Assembly: GCA_009617715.1 (NCBI GenBank) | Contig: VTFK01000052.1 | Coordinates: 310,001 to 374,000 of the forward strand | DNA from: Plectrocnemia conspersa | Taxonomy: Eukaryota; Arthropoda; Insecta; Trichoptera; Polycentropodidae | Reading direction: 5' to 3' | DNA length: 64,000 nucleotides | Shown: positions 23,409-34,169 of the stretch, in pieces | How positions within the stretch are numbered: position 1 is the stretch's first letter | Layout of the letters: each line of letters begins with the position of its first letter | Notes under the pieces: generated by a model | Told to the model about the DNA's origin: nothing | Seen by the model: the letters and a program-made list of their open reading frames with translations, nothing else | Databases searched by the model: none | Position numbers and translations under genes: made by a program

Positions 23409-25099
23409 CACCTATACCTCGCTTTACGGCCTAGATACGTTCTAAGAAACTTGGCCGCAAAGCGAAAAGCCGTATAACAAATTAATTATTTTAATACAAA
23501 TTCAATGGGATCGGTTCCTAATTTGTTAAATATGTAACATGGTTTATCATTTAAAATGCATTTTATCTTTTTATTTCATTTAAATCAAAAATACATACAT
23601 AACAAGTACATACATTTGTACATAAAATAATAACAGACTCCAAAAACCAACAATAATCCATAAATTTTCCATTCCATCCATTTTTTTTAAATGGCTTTAA
23701 TCTGAAGACGATGAAGAAATGGTAACCTGCAGATCACTGTCGTTCTCATTTTTCGCTGGTAAGGATGGGCCTGGCTTAAAAAAATTGTCCAACGTTGTTT
23801 GTCTTGCCTTTTTGTCTCTTTCGTTCTTCAGTGATTAATAACAGCTAATGGCTGAGTTAATTCCTCGAGAAACTTTAGCGCTATGTTCGACGTCAGGATC
23901 GTTTTCAAGGAAGATGTTTATTCCATGTTTGAAATAGGAAAAAGCTTTTGACAATTTTTTTGATGTTAGCTGTTTGAATACAACAGGCTCTGTCTTTTCA
24001 TCAAATGCCGGTTCTGCTTGCAACTAAATGAGTTCCTTATATGAAAGGGGTTCCTTATCAACTTCAAGTAGATCAAGCACATCACGTTCGTTCAAACCTT
24101 CAAAGCCGAGATCATGTGCTAGATCCAAAATGTTTTGCCTAATTTCAGGAAGGCAATTAACTTCTGCATCATTACTTTTTACACGTTCTGGCCATATTTT
24201 TTTCCAAACATGGTTCATTGTTGTTAGTTTTAATTCCTTCCATGATTCACTGATGTTATAGTTTTTCCAAAATGTTTTAATTGAAGATTTACCATCGGTT
24301 TCCCTTATAAGTTGTCGGAAAGTTCGGCGTAGGTAATATGCCTTAAAAGTGGCTATTGCACCCTGATCCATTGGTTGGATCAGAGCTGTTGTATTTTTCG
24401 GAAGGTACTCAATCATGACATCTTCAGATAGTTCGGATAAATTAGTAGGATGCCCTGGTGCATTATCCAAAATTAGCAAAGCCTTGTTGCTTAAGTTATT
24501 GTCTCGCAAATATTTTTTCACTTCTGTGCAAAAGTGATTTTTGAACCAATCCTCTAAAGTAGCTTTAGTCATCCAAGCTTTCTTGTTGGATCTCCATATG
24601 ACGGTAATTGATTTTTATTTAGTCCCTTTAAGAGGCCTTGGATTTTCGGACAAATATATTAAAAGTGGTTTTAGCTTAAAATCACCCGCGGCATTTGCAC
24701 CAAGTAGCAAAGTTAATCGTTCTTTAGAGACCTTATAACCAGGCGCAGATTCGGTTTTTGAAATGTACGTGCAATCAGGCATTCGCTTCCAATAAATCCC
24801 TGTTTCGTCTACGTTAAACACTTGTTCAGGTTTATGACCACCTCTTTCAATAATTCCCTTTAAAATGTTGGGATATTCCTTAGATGCGGCCTCATCGGCG
24901 CTAGCTACTTCACCTTTCATTTTAAAATTATGCTAATTAAATCTATTTTTAATTTTTTTTTAAAATCGACATCGAAAAAAAGTTTTTTTGCCGTTATAGC
25001 GAAACATTTTAGGCCGTTAATTGAAAACATGCCTTAATTGAAGAGGGCCGTTATAGCGAAAGGCCGTATAAAGAGCGGCCGTATAGCGAGGTATGAGTG
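23409..25099 (-). mobile_element. Tigger/pogo element inserted in a hAT
   Basis: The terminal repeats are CACCTATACCTCGC on the left and, read inward, CACTCATACCTCGC on the right, flanked by TA at 23407-23408 and 25100-25101. Behind the ends come repeated GGCCGTATA and GGCCGTTATAGCG motifs (25020-25090; 23430-23475). The element is 1691 bp, shorter than a full Tigger of about 2.5 kb, and has lost the transposase N-terminus. The related copy at 62690-64000 lacks this element at the corresponding place, which independently supports both boundaries. Confidence 0.9.
23697..24920 (-). pseudogene. Tigger transposase, N-truncated with three in-frame stops
   Basis: One continuous minus-strand frame of 408 codons encodes the catalytic and C-terminal parts of a Tigger (DDE_1, jerky/CENP-B-related) transposase. 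The first catalytic Asp is in FNVDETGIYWKRMP, the second in LLILDNAPGHP, and the third in IQPMDQGAIATFK, 32 residues after the second. A VSRGINSAI block and a QTTLDNFFKP tail finish it. Stops interrupt the frame at 24615-24617, 24024-24026 and 23835-23837, yet no frameshift occurs in 1.2 kb. The DNA-binding N-terminus (about 200 residues in relatives) is deleted; 24921-25099 is non-coding. The plus-strand frames at 24028-24261 and 24541-24738 are antisense shadows. Confidence 0.93.
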
Positions 25100-25436
25100 T
25101 ACTGTGTCATCTAATTCAATACAAACTAATTAAAATCACGCAATCGAAGTTTATAATCTTCTTTTTTTCTAGTTTCACATCTGACATGATAAATACCCAC
25201 AAATAATAAATTGAGAAAAAATATCTCAAAAATCGTTTTACGAATTATCACAGCGGAATCCGAATCAATAGGAGCACCACATACGGTCATATATATGAAA
25301 TCCTTAACTTGACTCTCAGTCGTTCCGTTAGAGCGTTAACTTTTAAAGGGTTTGTAAACATTAAATCTAAACTTGGCTCACAGGCCGATATAAAATATTT
25401 CTTGCGAGCCGTAGTTTGCCGACCCATGATTTAAAT

Positions 25437-28080
25437 ACACGATTTTTGCAACGAAATACACCTTTATTTATTTTTAATATAAATTCTGCAGTACTGCGCC
25501 TTATATAATTACACAAACCAAACAGTGCTGAGCTCCTTAATTAATGCGCGTATCACAAAAGGGGTGATAATACTTGTTTTTTCTGTTAAAAAAATATATC
25601 ACTTAAGTCAATGTTTGATTAAAGTAACTATTTTTTAAAAACATAGTTTGTCTTTTAACTTTATTTAAGGTGAAGTGACTTGCTAACCACACTGTAGGCG
25701 TGTGTATGTGTGTGTTTGTAAGTGTGTACTTTTACCTAAAAGTTTCGATAGCCGCTGGAATAATTTCCAGACTACGAGTACTATTCGCCTGGCATATTTT
25801 GTTTACAGAAGTTGCATGCGGGCCGGAAACGGCCAAGTTGGTGAATCAAGCGTATTTTCTACAACTTCTCGACAAACTTCAAATGAAATATATCCAACTC
25901 GTGAGCTCATAATTACCGGTTAATTATCGGCTAAATATACACACGTATGAATTTACATTTTACTCTCTGACAAACTTTTGTATTATATTTTTGGATCTAC
26001 CGTTTAATGTTTACAATGCACACACACGTTAAAATCTGCGTGTGCTTAATTCAATATTTAATTTTTAAACCAGGGCTGCGTAACCACGATACGCGTTCCA
26101 AATACGAAAATATGATTTTTTAATATTGAAATAGCCATTAAGCGGTTAAGCCGAATAAATTCCTTGTGTCTATTACTTTGCGTATTATTTATACGATGTA
26201 TAAATAAATTACAGAACCGGGCTTATGTTTTATTTTGTAATATAAATATCTAAATATAAAAGGAAATTATTTTATTTGTAATCGGTAAAAAACACAAGGA
26301 AAAATGTATAGTTTTATAAATGCAGAATACAGCTTAATGAAACATATTAAAATTATATATAATTTTTTTCTAACATTTATTAATAATAAATTATAACATG
26401 TTAAATTAGCAACATGATTTCCACCAATCTCAATTCACTGTCTCGAGTTATAAATATAAACAGATTTTGAAAAGGCGTTTGATAACGTTTTACTGGTATT
26501 GTAAAACAATTTCGTGTTTTCTAAAGACTATTCTCAAATCACTTAATCGATTCGTCAAGTATGAAAACATATTTTCGGAACGATATTTTTTAAATATATT
26601 AATTTAAATTTGATAAATAGTTTTACAGACAATATGAATTATATATGCTTTAAATGTTACTAATTTATCACTATTCTCATGTATACAATTACGCTATCAC
26701 GTTTCGGTTTGAATGCTCTCGATTTTATAGCGAATATCATCAGTATGTTTAGTAAAGATTTTAATTGCATATATTTCATTTTTTGCTACTGCTTTGTAAT
26801 ACTATTTTTATTTTTTATTAATGTAAAAATCAATATGCGTGGGTACTGGTAATATTTTAGTTTGTCAAATTATGAACATCATCTTGAATTTTTTTAGTGT
26901 TAATTAAAGCATAGATCTGATACTTTACCATTATATAAGTCTCGATAATACTCTTGAAACCTTTCCAATTGGTATTTTTTTGCTTAAAAACAATTTTATT
27001 AATAAACTGATATGAGGACATATTTTAGATGCATTACATATCTGAGATTACTTTTAATTAACGCGATACCTAAAATTGATAGCGTCATGCGTTAGTGATT
27101 TTGCAAAGTTTAAAATCGTTTAAAGTAGTTAAAAAGCGTCGTCTCGAATCGATTCACGCCAGAACAATTCCAATGCACGTGCCTAGCGCTGGGATTTTTT
27201 TCTAAAATTGCCGAATTTCTAAGACCAAATATTGCATTGAGATCGCGATTGCACAAAACTATACTATATATTAAATTAATAATTTTAATAAAAAATACTT
27301 AAAATCCTCAAATTTATTATGAAAATACTGATACTAACTACATTTATATAAACAATATTTGTTATTGTATAATTAACTACGACTAAATTATTCATAGCCC
27401 ATGATTCAAGCCACATTCGAGGTTTATTTGTTTATATGTCTTTAGATGCATTCTCACACAATTTTGACTTTAATTAGTAATATTTAATTAGTAAGTTTTA
27501 ATATCAATATAGTAGCGAAAAACTATTTTACTATTAGTTTTTACATGTTCATTGATAACAAAAATATACTTGTGCTGTGTGTTATTTTTGGAAAGTAAAT
27601 AGCAAACGCAAATTTTTCATATTAATAAAATCAAAACAATTTTAAAACACAGTATTACAGAGTAGCAGGTGTAATACACATATGATCTATGATTGATTAA
27701 TTTACATTGATATATGTACCAAAATTAAAAGTTAAATACATATTTTTCGATGTAATATAGATTTTAATAATTAATAATGTAGTAACTAAAAGAAATGTTT
27801 AGTAATATTATTTTAATACGTTTATAAATTACATATTCTTATTATTTGGCTTTTCAAAATCAATACATTTAACATTCTATAGTTAAAAATAAAATTAAGA
27901 CTAAAAATCAATTGATTACAAATTATTTCAATATAATTTTTCAGCTAAATAAAAATCCAAATTCCTAAATCGTTTTTTAGGCCGATATAAAATAAATTTC
28001 TTTGACGCATGTGTCCAGTATGTACTTTTTTAATAACCCTACTTATTAATTCACGATATTGTGTATTTTAAAAATATATA
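25437..28080. other. AT-rich non-coding DNA with small GC-richer patches
   Basis: No gene is recognised. The overlapping plus-strand frames at 25700-25923 follow a short TG/GT run and match no family. A CAGGGCTGCGTAACCA motif near 26075 recalls a hAT end but has no partner. A slightly GC-richer patch lies at 27130-27250. Confidence 0.45.
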
Positions 28081-28680
28081 TCAGGTTGTCCCATTAGTTT
28101 TTCGGTTATTTTCTTTCATTTGAAGTATGTATACCATTTTATAAACTAAGGATAATTTCCCTATTATTTTAATGATGTTATTTAGTAACGGAATATTTTT
28201 GCTTTCGAAATTTTTAACCCAAAATTAATAATAGCAGTATATATAACATTATATCATGCTTATATGTTTCAACTCAGTCATAATGTAGTTAAAAACATCT
28301 GTAATACAACGGGCAGTGATGTTATTAATTTTAGAAAGTGAAATGTTTCTTATTCACTATATTCTTCACACATTGCTCCAAACGTCTTTCATATATTTAA
28401 ATCTCTGAAACAGTTTTTAAGGAAAAAAAATATTTTACAAAAACGGATGTAGAAAGCTATTTTTTAATTAGAATTAAAAAAAAAAATTATGTGAAATTAA
28501 AAAATATTACACGCTTTAGTATTTAATTAAATTACGTAAAGCTCGGTCGCGTCATTAAATCATCTTAACCACAAATTATAATTTAATAGTGTTATGTGAA
28601 TATGTGACACATAAGTGTGAAGCTAATTCATTGATTTAACCAAAATTGTAGCAACAATAATATTAAAAATTTTAAAAAAT

Positions 28681-29560
28681 ATGTCAACAATGGAAAATAA
28701 TAATAATAAAACTTCTATGCAATCTACATCACAAGAAAACAAATAAAATCCACCATCAGAGACTACCACTGATTAGGTGCTCCTAAAAAAAACAGATTTG
28801 AAAATAAAAATAATAAAATCACCGCCGATGTACATGTTGCAAAAAACATAAAACCGTTAACTAAATTATTAGAGATCCATGCCAAAAATAAATATAAAAT
28901 AAAAATCATTGGCAACTCCCAAGTTAAAATTCGATCAAAAGATGGAAACATTTATATTGTCATTATTAATGACTTAAAACAAAAAAAAAACGTTATTAAC
29001 TGTAAAAGATAGAACCTTTAAAGTAATTTATTTTGCATTTACCAAAGAACATATATAAAAGACATCTCACAATCATAAAATAAGTTATCTAAAACAAAAC
29101 TTCACTACCAATGTTTTTTATATATAACTAAAACAAAAAGATAATTTCAAAGACATACAAAATCAACTATATATTAAACACAATAATTTACGAACCACCA
29201 TACAGAAAAAGAAAAATCCACCAATGTACAAGATGTAAAAGATACAACCGCAAATGTTGGGGTGATCATTTGACAATAAGCTGCACTAAAAAGGACAGGA
29301 CCACCAAAGCAACATATGCAAATTATAATGAATGTAGTTTACATAAAAAAAATGGATGCCATACAAAGAAATATTACAACGCCCGTGCAAAACAAACTAC
29401 AGTGCTACATACGCACAAGCAGCACAGAATAAAAAGCATATACAATCAGAAGAAGTAAATAATAAAGATGATCAAAGCATGGTCAAAGTCATAACATGGT
29501 GTCAGAACTCATGAAAAGTATAAACAATATGATGGCTATACTAACCATACTCATCACCAA
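28681..29560 (+). pseudogene. Jockey-type LINE ORF1 (Gag-like) relic
   Basis: The start ATG at 28681 opens MSTMENNNNKTSMQSTSQEN, an Asn/Ser-rich N-terminus usual for jockey ORF1. In other frames follow a KPLTKLLEIHAKNKYKIK block (about 28850-28905) and a VKDRTFKVIYFAF-like block (about 29000-29045). A Cys/His knuckle region comes next: CTRCKRYNRKCW, GDHLTISC, YANYNECSLHKK, NGCHTKKYY (29225-29375). This order (RNA-binding fold, PRE_C2HC-type domain, zinc knuckles) is that of Gag-like ORF1 of arthropod jockey elements, normally 400-500 residues. Several stops and frameshifts are present; only 29270-29458 stays open for more than 60 codons. Confidence 0.82.
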
Positions 29561-29569
29561 AATATAAAA

Positions 29570-29860
29570 ATAACCAATGTTCTCAAACTAGTAGTTTGAA
29601 ACGCCACTGGCTTGCTTAATCATGAGCAACAAATAAAACATTTATAAAAAAATTAACAAATAGATTTTATACTAATCTGCGAAACCTACTTTACCAATAA
29701 AATCTATTTAAGAATACCAAAATATTCTACAATATATTTCAAACCAAATATTCTAAAATATCTCAAAGCAAATCTTCATTCGAACTATCATCAAATCATC
29801 CGTTCATAATTACAAATTATAAAAAAAAACTTTTAAGAAAAAAGTATTTAAAAACGCAAA
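29570..29860 (+). pseudogene. Jockey-type LINE ORF2, endonuclease start only
   Basis: Downstream of ORF1 the frame reads NVLKLVV-stop-NATGLLNHEQQI, then DFILICETYFTNKIYLRIP. It aligns with the beginning of the apurinic-type endonuclease of jockey ORF2 (usual form WNANGL...ExxxF...DIxLIxETHFT). The stop at the usual Trp position is a TGA. Homology fades by about 29850; the reverse transcriptase is absent here. The spacing to ORF1 is that expected of one element. Confidence 0.78.
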
Positions 29861-29884
29861 GACTTATGGAACAACCCAATACAA

Positions 29885-32800
29885 AATTAAATATTTTTAA
29901 TTCATGTTTAAAGCTTTAAAAAAATATGTTTTAATTTTTTATTACGTTTTTTACACTAAATTAGTTTATAAAATATAAAATGATTTTTTTTAAGCCTATT
30001 TTTTTATATGATACTGCTAATATCTCTTCGAAAACATACATGAGTTTTCAATAAAAATTCACGTAAAAGCGAAATTTTATTTCATTTTATAGAATAATAT
30101 GCAATTTATTTTTTAAATATATTTTTACCGAAATAAATAATAGTGTAAAAACTGAAAATATGAATCTGAATTCGATAGCAAACCGGAGATTAAACACGCT
30201 ATTTTTTAATCATAGGCTGAACATCCACTGCGCTGTGTTAATTAAAAAAATGCTTTTGTGTAACTAGTATTTGTAATTGAAAAAAAAATATTTATATAAA
30301 ATATTCGTACACAAAACTCAAAAGGTACAATTTTCAGTATCGTTTTGCAGGAATTGATTTATTCCGTCTTCAGTTTAAATTCAATTAAAGCTAAACGTGA
30401 CCAGAATATTTTCTGTCATATCCATATCGAAAACCTAATTTAACTTCAAGTCGACTTAAACTTTTGTTTTTAAAGAAAACGCTCTTCTCTTCTGTTATTT
30501 TATATTCGCTTAACGCATATTTTTGATATATTTTTACAACATTTTAATACAAACGTTATTGTAAAAATTATTATAATATGTTGTATTAAATATTAAAATA
30601 AACCAATAATAATAATTTCATATTAAGTAGCTAGCAATGGAAGAATTCCTTGTTTATAAAATGACTGTAAAATCATTAAAAAAAATTAAATCACAGATAA
30701 ACAGGTAATAATTTTTAATGCAGTAATTTGAATCATAATAGAAGGCGAAATTTTCAAATTTTTTGCGAGTGCAAAATTTTTCTTGGTAAAATGTTCCTCG
30801 TCAATGTATCGACTTATTTTTAAGAGCTGCATTTTTACTGCTCAATGTGTACTTCCTATAGAAGCAAATTAAATGGCAACCATGAAACTGAATTTTCTGA
30901 GCCAGTCTTAAATAATAAATAAACTTAAAAATATATGTATTTCTTCTGATACTACCCGGAAAAATATTAAAAATAAGGCTGACTCAAAAAATAAATAAAT
31001 CAGTAAAAATTTGCCACAAATGATAAAAGCTTAAAATAATTTTATCACAATATTATTTTATTTCTTCACTAACGAAAAAAACTATGAGACACCATTATCT
31101 CTAAAGCTTTAAATCAAACCTAAAAATAATTTATTATAAATGTTGATTCCATTTATTAAATCAACCCTTGTTATTTGCTGAATCAATATGCATTTTATTT
31201 TACCTGTATAATGATCTATTGAAATAATAATTTTACGTTTATTTAAAATATAGTATATATTCACACAAATAATATAGTTGCAATAATAAACCCACTGAAT
31301 AAATATTTACGCAAGCTATTCAAAACTTCATGAATTTGCTTTGCAGTCCGGTGTGACCACTCGTGACTTAATTGGATTAGGTTTATGAATGCCAGGTCAC
31401 TCAATTGGTTGGTATAACGTTTTCATTCAAGAGCTTAAAATGAATAATAAAATTTAACAAGCTGGACTCGATTATTTAAAATTGAAAGGATACTACTATA
31501 AATATTTAATCTGATGCTATATTTTAAAATAATGCAATTATCGGATTTGGATACGTTTGTGATTTATTGCATCCGAGTTAACTTGTTGTGCTTTTAAATC
31601 ATTAAGTGATGTTAATGCACCATTCATTAATATTATTAATCTACAATTACATTTTACGCGATTTTACTAGCAAGTAAAAACAATTTGATTGTCAATTACA
31701 TATAAAATATAAGTAAAACAAGCAAAAAGTAACACAAGTTATACTTTTATATTTAAGCTCGATCCTGTATGTATACTTAAAAACACAAAGAGTTAACTTA
31801 ACAGTTCTTTATCATGAAAATAACAATTGTTAATTTTTTGGGTGTGAAACCATACTTAAAACCTTGTCAGGGCGGATTTAGCATAATCTTGCAAGGAATT
31901 ATTAACTGCGTCTCTGCGCTCTGCTTTAAATACAATCGATTTAAGAAGCCTTCTATTTGATGCACAAGCACAGGTCCTGCTTTTGAAAAATATTTGGCGA
32001 ACTTTGACTGAAAATACTAATGTCACTACATCAAAAATCTCGTACAAATATATTATATCAAGAACGTAATTAATTATGTATAAAAATTCTAACTGAAAAT
32101 GATATCACTACAGATTTGAAATAAATCGTCAATTAAAAGACTAAGAATCTACTAAACAATATTTTAATTTTAACAAGGATATTACGCATCCATTTTGATG
32201 CATTTTTATAATTTGCAGAATTTAAAAAATATAGTTTCTGATGTAAAATTATTGCTAGAGAAATATGAAAATAAAATTATAGAATTGTTTATACGAAAAT
32301 TACTGAAAAAATGATCGAAATGAGATTTATAAACATATTATTGAACACAGCGATTGTGCTTCAAATTTTATTCACTTTACCTGTGAGTATAACAGAAAGT
32401 GAAATAACATTTAGTGTTCTGAAAAAGTGTTTCTACGATCGACAGTGAGTAAGGAGCGACTAAATGGACAGTAATACCAGATAGCGCGTATTTTAGACTA
32501 TTTTTAAATAATGGTCCTGACTACGACCATTAACATTAATAGGAACAATGTGTTAATTTTATGAATTAAAATTTAATGTCAAAATATGTACAATGTCAAT
32601 AGGTAAAAAAAATATGAATAGTATAATTTAAAGAATTAATATTCACTAAATTATACTATTTTTATATACACGAAAATAATTAATGTTTAGGTTTGTAATT
32701 TTAGTAGATATAAGATATGGCAATTAAGTTTATTATAATACAATATCTATCTGAGGGATTTAAAAAATATATTACTATTTATACACTACGCCTATATTCT

Positions 32801-33780
32801 CGTCTGATGGAACACATCCCATGGTATGATTGATTTATGAAACGAAAGCGTGGATAAAAAACGATGTAAATGATTCAGAACGAAGCAACGAGTGAAAGCT
32901 ATAAAATGCTTCAAAAAAATGCAATCGATTTCACTCTAGTTTAATCCCGTCATATGGCATTTTAACTGATAGGTGATTTTAAATCAGTTTATGGAATATA
33001 GGCTTGACGACAGATGTGGCAAGATAAACTGCACCCACAAATTAACTTTTCGTCAGATAACTAATTATGTTTGATATATTAAAAAAATCATGACTGTAAA
33101 TATACAATTTTTATGAAATTGTGTCACTTTAAGAACTGCTGAATCTTGTCAATTTAATGCCAAAGTATATTTTGAGTTTTATTTTGGCACGTGGTTGACT
33201 ATATTTATCAGATCTTCCTTCTTATCAAACAGCGAAAAGACAACATCCATAATAAATATCTTTAATTGCGGTGAAAATAAATATTTAAGAAATGCTCTAC
33301 ATATCTGAAATAATTAAGTTTTTTTTATTAGCGCTATGTAGTTTTGGCATGCTTTTAGTATTATAAATATTATTATTTGATTTTGCATGTTTTTCTAGTG
33401 ACGTTTTTAAGGCTAGTTTTACAAAGATGTTGAATATAAAGTTTCTAGTAATTGTAGCTTTCTTAATGTCGCTGGAGTCACACATAAACATCATGCATTA
33501 TATATATACACTAAGACAAAATATTGCTATTTATATAAGATGGATATCTACTGCAATTGTATCTTTGCATATATTAAGTATATATTAAGTTATTTCATAA
33601 GAAGTGGTCGATTTTATCAATAAAATATATCAGATTTATGCATATGGTCGATTTTCAACACCTTGTATAAGTATAAAACAATATTTTTAAGAGGTTGTAA
33701 ATACATCAGAAGTGAAAAATTATAATATCACAATAATTACTTAGCTTTGTATATCAAAGAAATAAGTCTAAATGTTTAAA
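29885..33780. other. AT-rich non-coding DNA
   Basis: No gene is recognised. Notable details: a perfect 14-nt inverted repeat, AATAGTATAATTTA at 32617-32630 with its complement at 32647-32660; an AATGGTC...GACCATT inverted pair near 32510-32530; and less biased sequence at 32400-32530 and 32800-33030. The 63-codon minus-strand frame at 31856-32047 matches nothing I know. Confidence 0.45.
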
Positions 33781-33795
33781 AAGTGATTATCTGTA

Positions 33796-34165
33796 GTGAA
33801 ATGTAATGAAAATGGCAAAATTTGTAATCCTGATATGTGTAATTTTGCAGCTAGTATAAGTTCTCGCATTACCATAGAGCAATATCACTCAGCAAGTTTG
33901 TTTGCCAAGACAATGATCCCCAACCGTAATCAATGTTTGCAAACATTTTGGGGACAAACATTTTCAGGTGCTGAATCAAATGGAATGTTTCTTATTTTCA
34001 TCGAAAAAATCGATTGGTCCACAAAATTGCAGACACGCTGTTATTGCAAAGATATATGTTCATGTAAAAAATAAATCCGAGTTCGAAGAACTACGTTCTT
34101 GGAGCGAAGTAGTAGTCCGAGCTTCGACGTGTAATAGAGTAATATACGCAATATATAATAAGTAG
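33796..34165 (+). other. Two overlapping small ORFs of unknown nature
   Basis: An open frame at 33796-34074 (92 codons, with a Cys-rich end CYCKDICSCKK) overlaps one at 33968-34165 (65 codons, containing KSEFEELRSWSEVVVRAS). A third frame from the ATG near 33807 opens MKMAKFVILICVILQLV, which looks like a signal peptide, but stops after 17 codons. The composition is less A/T-biased than the surroundings. These could be pieces of one broken gene for a secreted protein or of an unknown mobile element. I recognise no family and do not call a function. Confidence 0.3.
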
Positions 34166-34169
34166 AGTA

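Larger units (their letters stand above)
22391..25428. mobile_element. Non-autonomous hAT element, split by Tigger
   Basis: The left end is TAGAGGTTGGCCAACT. The right end read inward is CATGGGTCGGCAAACTACGG, a well-known type of hAT terminus. The flanks ATTTGAAT (22383-22390) and ATTTAAAT (25429-25436) match at 7 of 8 bases as a target duplication. Without the Tigger inserted at 23409-25099 the element is about 1.35 kb. I see no transposase in it. A second copy runs from about 62690 to the window end, and the two share long stretches, for example ACTCACAATGTGCTCAA and TCGATTTCACTTCAGAATGT. Confidence 0.78.
28081..29879. mobile_element. Putative mariner ends flanking a LINE fragment
   Basis: The sequence at 28081-28105 begins TCAGGTTGTCCCATTAGTTT. 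The minus strand from 29879 begins TTGGGTTGTTCCATAAGTCT. They agree at 18 of 25 positions and both look like mariner terminal repeats (GGTTGTYCCATWAGT). TA dinucleotides lie just outside, at 28079-28080 and 29880-29881. The interior holds a jockey-like LINE fragment rather than a recognisable mariner transposase, so the LINE would have inserted into a mariner relic. The pairing is an inference. Confidence 0.5.

Noticed and set aside
24028..24738. Plus-strand frames of 77 and 65 codons
   Set aside because: Antisense shadows of the Tigger transposase.
33796..34074. Possible odorant-binding protein gene
   Set aside because: The start of the frame loosely recalls a TxEQ motif, but the Cys spacing and helices of that family are absent.
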